64,000 bases of DNA from Xiphophorus maculatus. Its lineage: Eukaryota; Chordata; Actinopteri; Cyprinodontiformes; Poeciliidae. Of the stretch, positions 11,801 through 23,800 are shown one piece after another. Position 1 is the stretch's first letter, and the number at the start of each line of letters is the position of its first letter. The DNA is taken from assembly GCF_002775205.1 (NCBI RefSeq), contig NC_036445.1, positions 1,756,802 to 1,820,801 on the forward strand. Direction: 5' to 3'. The position numbers were made by a program, and so were the translations under genes. Below the pieces are notes generated by a model. It was not told where the DNA came from and made no database searches. It worked only from the letters and a program-made list of their open reading frames with translations.

Positions 11801-14800
11801 TTGATTTCTACGATGGTGGCAAAGAACCAGTGAGTTGGCTCGTCTGTTTACTTATATTTGGTTACTATATTATCCATCCAATGGCTTCATTGTGTCGCAC
11901 TTTATTTGCTCTCATCCTTATCTTCTTATAGCTTCCTGTTTTCCTTTTTATTAGTCAGATCATAGAAAAAAAATCAAAGAGAATGAGTTTTCAGAAAAGA
12001 TTATGTCTGGGGGTTTGTCTAAACTAAAAATAAGGAGTATAAGAAGTTATACTGTGCAGCTGCAGGGCTTTATGTGTGAATTATTATGATGATATTTACT
12101 CTATATCAGGACTCTACAACTCCAGTCCTCAAACACCTGATTCAAGAGGCTGAATTACCTTCTTGCCATGTCAGCAAGCTTGTCTAAACCTTGTCTTGAG
12201 GACTAAACACCCTTGTATTAGATCAACCCTGCTCCTCAAGGCACACTGCCCTGCATGTTTGCCTGATTTAACACACCTGATTGCATCCAACAAAATCCTG
12301 TTAATCAGCCATCAATTGAAATCCGGTGTGGAAAACATCCATGGCAGTGTGCCTTGAGGACCTGCATTACAGACTTCTTCTGGTAAAAACTTACTTAGGG
12401 CTGCAAAAAAATGTCTAATTGCGATAACATAGCTGAATGTCGCACTGATGATATCAATTATGATCACCACCTTTTATGAGCTTTAACAACTCATTCACTT
12501 ACATCTATCAAATGTTGATGTTTAGAGCAGTGAAAGCAAATCGTAAAGCCTACTGTAGATGTATTGGTGGAAATGATCATTTTCATGAAACATATTATCC
12601 TACTGAATGTTTCATCCCAGCTGTCCTTCACTGTTGTGCTGTTACCAATTCAATTTATTGTGCAATTTTATAAAAAAAATAGACCTTTCGAAGACTTTGC
12701 ACATTTATAACTTAACCAGAAACAAACAACTAGATGTATTGAAGAGTATGAAGCTTTTATCCTCTCCAGTTAATCATTCAGCGATAGCAACAGACAAATT
12801 AGACCGGAGCTGCATAATATATTGAATTGTTGCATTATCAGTGTGCAACCGCACTTTGTATTTCTGATATTATATAATAACCCAATGGAATGAACTTTAA
12901 CCTTCCTTAATGATCACACCAGGACTGTTTCTTTACTGCCAAAGCTTGTGGAGAGGGACGGAAACATGGTGTAATAAAATAAGGATTGATAAAAGTTTCT
13001 TCTATAGTATCTCAAATATTTTCCTAAAATTGTTTAATCCTAAATGAGTCACTGTCTGGGACAGCTAGAGACGTATATCACCACTGATCTACTGAAACAG
13101 TTCACCTCTAAAACTCTAAAAACAGGACAGTCTGCAATCCAGGCCATGGAAACAAAAGGGCTTTTGTTTGGAGAGGAGCTGGTCTGATGATCCTTTATTC
13201 TAAACAAACCACAACTCTTTCCCTTTTAGTTACATACCACAGTACAGGTGATAAAGAACAAATGTTTTATTATCATATAGCTCCAGTCACAATTATCTGC
13301 TGTTATTTGTCCCTGAATTCATTTACATTTATTGATAACTTTTACTTTGTTTACTTGCTATGGTAGCTTCAGTTCAATTCTAGCAGAGAAAATAAACGTG
13401 TGACAATTTCTGATTGTTCATTATTGGTTTTTATTGAGTCACACTAATTGAATCCTAATTGTAAGTTTTTGTTCTGTTTTTTCACTTGTTTCTATAAATG
13501 AGTATAATCTGAATACTGATTTTCTTAGTTTTTTATAATGTCCAAGGACCACTGAAACGCTCCCAGCTGAAACGTCTCCTTGTACCTTTTCATATTTTCT
13601 TACAACCAAACATTTCAATGGATTCAGTTGGGATTTTAGACCTACACAGAATAATGTTGATTTTGGTTCATTTTTATTTATTTATTTTTGGAAACAAAAA
13701 CATTTTAATACTTGCACGTTTTGCATTTGTTTCTAGCCTTCAGCCCTGAGTTAATTATTTGTTGACCCAGCTTTCACTTCAATTATAGCCTTTTAGCAGT
13801 TTTGTGCCTTTAGACACTGACATTTTTTTTCTCGTCACTCTTTGCAAGCTCAGTCAGTCCAGATGGAGAACATCTGTGTACATACATTCTCATAGATGGG
13901 TTTAGATCTGGACTTTTGCAACAGCAGGAAAACACGTGGATATTCCTTATGGTCGTTTTCCTGCTGGACAGTGAACCTCTGTCCCAGTTCTAAGTGTTTT
14001 GTAGGATGTTACAGATTTTATTTCAGTATCTCTCTGCATTTAACCTCACTCATCTTGTCCTCAACTTCCTTGTCCCTTCTATGGAATAGCCGCACCACAG
14101 TATGATGCCTCTGCCACCATGTTTTGCCACAGATTACGTGTTTGCAGGGTAATGTGCACACAGTGTTCACCACAAATGTGCATTTTGTTCTCATCTGAGT
14201 AGAGCAAGCTTTTCGCCGTTTGTTGTTTCTCTTACATGGCTTGTGACAAAGTGTGAACAAGATTTCTTGTGGCTTTTTTCTTGACATTCTTCCATAAAGG
14301 CCATATTTTTAGAGAATAATAGTTTTCCTGTTGACAAATTCTTCCAACTGAGTTATGGATCTCTGCAGCTTTTCGCAGAGTTACTGTAAATTTCTTGGCT
14401 TTTTCTATGATTAACGAGAGAATGAGGTTAAGGTGGATGGATGGCCTTTTCTTCTTAGGTCAGCAGTATAAATCAATAACAATATTATCAGTAGATGATA
14501 CATCTGTTAGGATATCCATTTAACTCTGATTCAGAAATGCTCGGCATTCTGGGAGATGAAGGCAGAGGAAAGACTTTATCTGCTCAACCTTGAACGGTGA
14601 GCTAAGCAAGGTTGGTGACATTACCCAGCTCACTCACTCTTTGGTTACCTAGCAACAACCTGTAGAGTAACTTGTGGTTACCTAGCAACAGTCTGTTAAG
14701 TAACTGGCGCAGCAGCAGTTTCAGGTTTCTATGCTGTGCCTGATAACTTAGAAATAAAAAAGAATACCCTGGGGTGGAAACTGTGGCTAAAATGGGAAAG

Positions 14801-17800
14801 GTCACACCATCAGTTCAGAATTTCAGATACTTAAAACAAAAAAACTAATCAATAATTATTGATATCAACTGATATGAAGTACTTACCATGATACGTTTTT
14901 CAGCCACGTCATCCAACATTTGTCCGCAGTTGTTTTTCTCTTTTAGTTTTTTATTTTTACTGATATCTATTCCTTGTTTCCCATGTCTTGTAAACCCAGT
15001 CACAGCTGAGCGCTGATCAGGTGAAAGCCGCTCTGCCATCAGTGCCCTCGCTGCTCGAGGTCTTCGGGTTTTCCTACTTCTACGGAGGGTTCCTGGTGGG
15101 TCCCCAGTTCACGATGCGCAGCTACCAGAAGCTGGTGTCGAGGGAGCTCACCGACTGCCCTGGAAAGCCTCCCAACAGGTACGAGAGAGGAAAACCACGA
15201 GTGATGCAGAGAAAAATGAGCAGAGAGACTATCTTAATTAGATCTCTGGTTAAAAAGACAAAGCAGAGGCACAGCCCTTGAGTTAACCTTTCTCTCTTAA
15301 TATCTGTTTTAGTGTTGTTCCAGCTCTGAAGAGGTTTGCTCTGGGCTTTCTCTGCCTAGCGATATATGCAATATTTAGTCCTTATTTTCCAGACACCTAC
15401 CTTTTGACAGATGAGTACGAGGTGAGAACATGAGTCATGATGTGCAGTTTTAACACAGATACAAGATAAAACATTTATGTTGTTTATTTTTTATTCAAGC
15501 TTTCTAAAATAAAAAACATTTCCTTCCTGTAGGCTCAGCCTTTCTGGTATCGCTGTGTTTTTATTCTGCTTTGGGGCAAATTTATGCTGTATAAATACGT
15601 CAGCTGTTGGGTTATAGCGGTAAGTCGTTTCTTTATTATCTCAACTGAACCAAATGTGTTACATAAATGCTCTTCACATCCTGTTTTTTTTTTTTTTATT
15701 AAAAAAGCATTTAAATGTTTATGCGGAAAAGAAGCACAAATCTATTATAACGCACTCATTATCAGAGCTGGGTAGTTACATTTACTCAATTACATTTACT
15801 TGAGTAACTTTTTTAAAATTACTTTTAGGAATATTTTTACTTCTGCTTGAGTAATTTTATTATGAGGTTTCGCTACTCTTGAGTAAAATTTCTGGCTTCT
15901 CTACCCACTGACTGAAGTTTAAACATGTTTTAACCAAAAAATCACCAGGACATGACACACACCTGCAGTTTTTGTTAAAGATTCATAAGTTTTATTTTGA
16001 CAGAAACTGACTTGGGAAAATTTTCTTTAGCCTTATTTTGGTAATTTTTTTGTTATTTACATGAATTACTGTTGTTTACGCTCTTAAAATATCAAAAATT
16101 TAATATTAAAGGATTGATAATTTGATTAGCTACTCAGTACTTGAATATACTTTTTACCAAATACTTTTTTACTCTTACTTGAGTAACTTCTTAGATGGCA
16201 ACTTTTTGCTTTTACTTGAGTAAAAATATGTTGAAGTAGTGCTACTTTCATTTAAGTAAAATTTTTGCCCACCTCTGCACATTATTGTAACTGCACAAGA
16301 CATGAAAATCCTTCATGAGATTATAGTGAAGTTTGACCGTGAAGATGCCTTGAGGAGGTGATGATGCGGTGGAGATACAAGTAGCTTTTTAAAAAATAGA
16401 GTAAAGAGCCACAGGCTGACCTGAAGCAATCTGCAGAGATGGATTCAGCTCAAACTGCATGCTGTACATTAATCCAAGCAGCCTGAGAAAAGGAAAAAGA
16501 TGAGACTAGCTATGAGAGAAAAACAACTCTAGTTTAATTATCATTAAAAGAGTTTCATTTTGGGAAGAAGAAATACCAGAGGTGGGTAGATTACCCATAA
16601 ATTGTACTCATGTTAGAGTAGCAATACTTCATAATGGAATTACTCAAGTAAAAGCAAAAAGTACAGCATAGTAAAAATACTCCCTCTTCTTTAAAGGTAC
16701 ATTTAAAAAAAAATACAAATGTAATTGAGTAAATGTAAGTAGTTAGTATCCAACTCTGGGGAACACATTGGTGCGTTCTGATTGGTTGCGAAAGGAAATA
16801 GATAAATGAAAAGGTGTCGTTTATCAATGGTCTGTCACAGTGTGTGGGTGTAGAGAAGGGTGACGAATTAAAATGAAATATTTCTTTTCCCATGATCCTT
16901 ATTGTTTCTTAGAAAAGGTTTTCCCATCAGAGCACATTTTACTCAGGATTTGTTAAAAAGATTCACGTTGTTCACATGATGCTGCTCTTCTACATCAATC
17001 ACATCAGCTCTGTGGTATTTCAGACAAAGCAGACCTGACTTTTTATTGCTTAGTCTAATCTGTTCTTACCTTCTTACAGCTGGTGTTCTGTAGAAACATT
17101 AAATTAATTTAAATGTCATGTATGATGAAGCTTTTTACATACAGTGACCAACAAACTATACAAAGACACATTTCTAAAAAGGTTCTATTGTTTACTTACC
17201 TGAACAAATGCCTTTTGTTTTTGGGTTTTATTTGTCATAGGAGGGTGTTTGTATATTAGCTGGTCTTGGCTACAACGGCGTAGTCGATGGTAAACATCAA
17301 TGGGACGCCTGTGCCAATATGAAGGTGTGGCTCTTTGAGACGACGCCCCTTTTTGGAGGAACAATTGCGTCTTTCAACATCAACACAAACGCCTGGGCTG
17401 CAAGGTCAGTGGGGTTTCTAAGATCTGTAATCCTCCCTAAGCTAAAGTGAAGCGGCGTTGTAAAAGTTAAAAATTAATGAGCTATCAGTGAAGCAGTAGT
17501 GGAAACGGTTCAATTAGTTATCCATTTATGGCTTTCCTTTCCCAAGGGAGAACTGGCATACAATCAGAATCCACACTTTGTGGAATAATAACAAGAAGGA
17601 AGTAGGGATCCAGGTCAAAAGGAATCATTGACAATTTCCAGCTCAAGTTGTGCACATTAAATTCCTCCAGCACCTGACCCAGTTCAATGAAGACCTCAGC
17701 AAACAAAGCAATTTATTTATCGAGCTTATGGTTTATTACACGGTCCATTTCCGCTGGATGCTATAACAACTTTTGCTTACTCTTTCATTTTCCGCTCTTC

Positions 17801-20800
17801 ACACTGCTTAGGAAGCAGAAAACGGAGGAGAGGAGGGTTGGCTGTGAAATAGTATAACTGAAAATATTAAGGGGATGAAATGTAGGTGATAATTTGCCGT
17901 TAGTGAATGCAGAGCGTACTTGACACATGGATGATCTAATTATTTAACCCACAAATACCTATTAATAGTGTCATATGAACCAATTTTGAATTTCTGCTCC
18001 CAGCACCTCAATAGTAGCAGAGTTTAGATCGAATGCCTTTGTGTCGCCTCTGTTGTCACTCAGAAAGTTAAAAAGGTTCATAGTATTTAACACCAGGCTG
18101 AGGTTTACACACACTTTTCATCTGCATTGATGACATATTATACTTTTTCTATTATTGACCTGTTCTTCTATCCAGTATGGAGTGATTATTAAAAAAAAAA
18201 CACTAACTGAGTTTGCAAATTAGAATTTAGTGTTTCTTTCCTAATTCATTTACAAAGAGCATAAAATGTACAGGTATACATAAACCTAATTAATTTTTAG
18301 GTTAACTATTCCATAGCAAATGCAGAGAAGCCTCTCTTTTTGCAGCTACTTACTGGCATTTCAGTCTGAATTTGTGACCACTTTACTTATCAGAAATTGT
18401 AGTTTCAGGCATATTACACCATTTTTTAAAAGGTTAATGACAGCGTTCACGCCTCCTAGACCAGTTCTGATGTTTGTTTTGAATCTTTTTCCTGTTGGTG
18501 TAGTCAGTTATGTGAGGGAAAGTTGAGACATTTTGAAGAAGCGCCACTTTCTTCTTTGTACTAAATCAATCTGCACAAGTGAGCAGCTGGAAACCTTTAT
18601 GAAATCTGAATGTTTTCCTGCTGGAGAAGGTGGTTCTTTCTTGGCTGCAGTCCATGTTGACGTTATGCATACTGAGGCATTACTCCAGGCTGTTTCTTTA
18701 AAACCAACTTCCTTTCATTTGAGTTGACATTTTGGGCCAGATGAGCATAACTTTGGTACAGTTTGCTGTTCCAGCGGGACGGTGTTCCCAAACACACATC
18801 AAACTGCTTTTGGAAAAGATAAACAAGGCGAACTTCATCTTTCAGAAAGTGGCCCAGCCTCAACTGAATTTAAAATTTATAAACTATTTCTAAGGATTGT
18901 GTTTGTGCCTGGAACTGGAATAATGTCTGTGAAGTCCACTGTTACTGATAAGAAGAGTAATCAAATATAAAGCTGGGAATAAGCCAGAAGCTCGTTGATG
19001 GCTACAAGAATGTGTGTCTTCTCTGCAAGTTGCTCAGTGGCCTTAAATTAAATACCAATAGGGGTGTCAGTTTAATACACAGAGGGTCAGAATTGTACAT
19101 ATCACTTTCAAATATAGAAATAATTTCACATTTGGATTTTAAAAACAATTACAGTTTTCTGTCGTATCATTGCTTCACTTTGAGAGAAAGTACAACAGAA
19201 GACCAGAATTTTATCAATATTTATCAGCATGATTAACTATTTCCCTGTGCAAAAGCAGAAAACCACCCAAACCACATGAAGCTAAATCTTCAAACATCAA
19301 TGTCTTATTTTTTGTAATTTATATTTTGATTTATAGATTTCTAAAGCAAAGACGAGTTGCTGGCAAAAATCTTGGCAAAGCAGATTGCGAGAATGAGTGG
19401 GAATAAGATCCAGTTTCTTATTTGCTTTCGTCAGTATGAGGAATGTTAATTTAAATTCAGTAATTTTTCCCAAAGGGAAATTAAATGTTGTGATAACTCA
19501 AATCAGCCAAGTATCTTCAGAAAGTTTTTATCCATGGTGATCATCAGCAGGAAGCATCTCCAACAGCAGTCAGTCTCACAGTGAATATAAAGAGGCTTCT
19601 GACTGAAGACCATCATGACATGCTAACAGTTCAATATCAACTCCTAGTTTCATTTATGAATTTAAAAAGATCATAAGATAAATTTATAAATCAGTATTTG
19701 GAACCAGGTAATTTTTATAAATCAAAGTTAATCTGGAAATGTGCTTTTCATGTAGACGAATCCATGGGGTATCCCTGGTGGCGCCTCGACATGGGGTCAC
19801 TGATAGTCTTGGGGTGCCACACTGAAACCAAAAGCCTAAACCAAATTTCAGTTTTTAATAGCCTGCCATTAAAATGTTTAGAAGGACTGGGGTGAGTGGT
19901 ATAAATAAATAAATGTTGCAACTTCCTGACATTGTTGCTGATATTAAAATAAATCTGCTGGATCAGTGGTCAGACTGTGCCGTGAAAATTTTATATTACT
20001 GACGTTGAGGTGTTTTATTGGTCAACTAATCAAACAATTAGTTTTCTTTATAAGCATCTTATAACTCAGTATATTAGTAGTAGTATAGTAGTAGTTTAAA
20101 ACCAGAGTTTGGCATCATATTTTGTTTTTATCTAATTAGTTTAACACATGTTGTTTAGCTTTGTAGCTTCCATCTGCACAGATTTATGATCTTCTTCCAA
20201 ATATGTCATCATATTCTCTCAGATTTCTGCTTTAGAAGCAAACCTGACTGATCTGAAGCGATCTGAAACAAGTTTCTTGTAGAGTTTAGACCATTAACTA
20301 TCTAACAGGCAGCTTGTCTGAAGCCCACTGAGGCTCATCTGAGTCTTTAAGCAGCTGCACTTCCTGTACTCATTTGTCAGGCCGTCAGCCAGTGCAGAAG
20401 CCTGCCATCAGCGCTCATACAGAACACAATGTGTGAACTTGACATCTTTCATAGATATCTACGCTTGATACTTTCTTAGAAAATGTAAAGTTCAAATGTA
20501 CTAATGAACTCAGTTGCTATGCAACGACGACTTGCCGGTGAGTTCGTTCAAGACGCTGTGACAGCTGAGGTGTTTCTGACTGCTTTTATGACCAAAAAGG
20601 TGATTTGTGACTTTGGCTCTTTCCTCTTTTCAGACATGTGTTCAAGCGGTTGAAGTTCCTGGGAAATAAGACTTTGTCTCATGTGGCCACGCTGTTCTTC
20701 TTAACCATTTGGCACGGCCTTCACTCTGGATACATCCTGTGCTTCTCCATGGAGTTTTTCATCATCACTGTAGAGCGGCAGGTTCGTTTTCCACACAGAA

Positions 20801-23800
20801 AAATTATGAGAAAACAAAAGTTTATAGACAGCCCTAATTTTTTTCAAGAAGCCATGTAATATTTCAAATTAATCTTGGTCGGTATACCAGATTTTAAGAA
20901 GTTTTTGCTAATTTTCTGTTGAACATCTGACCGTGGCATCAAATTTTGAGGAAAATATGAAGAGGACATAAGAAGAGTCAAATCTGAATTTATTTATTTT
21001 TTGCTAACTCACTTTTAATTATTTCTTTAACCAGGACTGTTGTAGAGTCGAATGGCAACTATAAACTAATTGAAAAACAAGAATTGAGTGCATATTTGAA
21101 TGTTTTAGTGATTTTTCTTTTATCTAAACTAATTCAATTTAACAAATACAGACTTAAATAGATGCATAACCCGCATTTTGGTGAAAATTGCATTAGCAAG
21201 TTGCGCCTCTGCCACATGGTTTTTGCAGCCTTCAACAGGCTTCTGCTGAATCTGTGATTTCATATGTGAAATCACATGTGATTTCACATGTGAAATCAGA
21301 TTGCTATAAATTTCAAGTACTTCAGCCAAAGACTCAATACCTTTGTACAATAGTATAGTAAATCACTTGTGTCTTTATGCATTAAAAATACTATTTACAT
21401 GGATTTACACTGTTAATTAGAAGCATGCCATTCTACTAGTATTTAAACATTGGTTCAATATTGTGGGACTAGTTTATTAAATCATATTTTCGCTGTGTTT
21501 TTATTACCATTCATGTATTATATGTGTTTTTGAACAGGCCCAGGCTCTAGTGCTGGACAGTCCCCTGCTGACAAACTTGGCCAACAGCCACCTCTACCCC
21601 CTCGTCTACGTAGTTCAGCAGTTTATCCACTGGCTCTTCATGGGGTATCCTCTGGTGCCATTCTGCCTTTTCACCTATGACAAATGGCTCAAGGTAACAC
21701 ACATCTCCTGAGGCTACACCTCTAAGAAGATAAATCTGCTTGGGAATCTTTTTTTACCTCGTCTATATTTTCCATTTTCAGCTCAGGGAGCGCTTTGAGT
21801 ATCAAATGCAAAACAGTTCTTTAAACTCCAGAGGTGCACTGTAAATAAGAGCACAAAGGGCTCAGCTTGGGAGGAATATGTTGCTAAGACAGCATTGAGG
21901 TGTTGAAATATAGCCCAGGGTCCCATTTTAGTGAATTTATAGTGAGCACGCTGCAGCGAGATTTTCCTCTGAATTATTTTCTCCTCTTTTACGACAGTTG
22001 GTTGGATGCCCAGACGTTGCTCTATCTTTTTTCTCTCTCTTTTTACTCCAACACTAATAATATGCACATGAAGCCGGTGTGAAAGCAAATGAAGTTGTGA
22101 AACAATCTGTAATTATCTTCCAAGTTTAACATTTTGCCATAAGACTACCCTGTGGTTTCCTGTCGGAGGTTTTCACAGTAAATCTCTCTGTAATCTGCTT
22201 GAAACAAATTGATTAGACGGCGCTAAGCCTTTGTCTGCCATGGCTTACTGTTTTGTTGCATTAGTTGAGCTGAACTAAACTATGTTTGGCGGTGGACCCG
22301 GCACAATTTGTGTCAGAACCCCTGCTGAGCCAATAAAGTGCTTTATTAAACAGAAAGATGCTGCCACACAAAGCCGTGCTGTCCGTTTCTTTTAGGGAGC
22401 TTTAAGGGTTTATGAAAAGTGCAGAAACAGGAGGAATATAAAAATAACGCATCAAAAGTTTTGTAGGGAAGCGTTAATTATTTACAGTCAAAACCAGAAA
22501 TTGACCTACTCCGAATAAAAGACATAGACTTTTTTTTTTTTACTGTCTGAAGTTAAATCAGACCAAACATTTCTTTGTTTTATGTTAGTTAAAATTACCA
22601 AAATTATTTCTATTTGCTAATGCCACAATAATGAGAGAAAATACATCAAAGATTAATTTATTAATGGCTTTAAAACCAGAGGTTTACACAGAGAATGATT
22701 ACTGCCTCTTTAAACAATGAGGAAAACCTCTGATGATGTCATGGCTGTGGGAGCTTCTGATTGGCTAACTGACTCATCTGAGTTAATTGAAGTCACACTA
22801 GGAACTCTGCTTAAAGCAACGTGAAGAGCACAAGTTGCTTTATATTTAAATGTGTTTTAGTTATAAACCCAAAACACATTTAGAGATATTCTAGCCAAAT
22901 AAAGACTCCAAAGACGCCAGTAAAAAATATTAATGTTATGGAGCGGCCAGACCAATCCCTCGACCTTATTCCAATGGAAACGATTAGTGGTGACATTAAA
23001 CATGTTTCAGAGACTAAATGAGAAATCCATAGGAACTGGTGATTATAATCCAGTTGTCCTGCTCACAGATTCTGCAGGCCGATCGACTCCACACCACACA
23101 GATGTGAAGCAGTTCAAAAAAATGGTCTTTATCCAACTAAATATTGTTCAATAATTCACCTGAAAGCTACCATTTATCTGGAATATGTTGTAGTTTTTTA
23201 AGGAAATAAAACTGATATTCCATTTTTCTCACTTTTTGCAGATTGATAACAAATTTGATTTAAATCTGGAGCTGCAATGGATTTTGCAAAACAAAACTTT
23301 TATTTATTTCTATTTTCAACACATTGCTTTTATTTTGAGTACAACTGCAGCTCCACAGATAACAGGATTACACTATTATAAACACTGATGGACATTACAT
23401 TTTAAACTGTTTTTGCTTTGTTATTTATGAGGTCAGCACAGAGTTACTGTTAACAGCAGTTTGTGTTTATAGTCTGCACCCTGATTGTGAGATTTCCTAG
23501 ATGTTTCCAACATTTACAAGTCCAGGATTTCGATGGAAGTTATTCTCCAATTCTCCAATGTTCAAATTGGAGAAATATTTTTGCTGCATTCTGTTCAACT
23601 TCCACACCTGAAATTTGACTTTGTTTCTGAGAAATACTTTTTTTCTTGTAGCATCTTAAACTTTGTCCAGCATTATTTAAGCTTCTTTCTAACTGAGCAT
23701 ATTTCTCTCGAAAACCATTTCAACAGAGAAGTGTGTTTACTCGTTACCTGTTAGGAAGAAAATATTTGATTTGTTTTAGTTTGAAAGATGAAAATCAGCA

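Larger units (their letters stand above)
11830..14999 (+). other. lpcat3 intron 5
   Basis: A 3.2-kb GT-AG intron that is mostly repeat: two MITE-like elements, a Tc1-like relic and a GCTGGACGATA-family copy, listed separately. No extra exon is seen. Confidence 0.7.
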
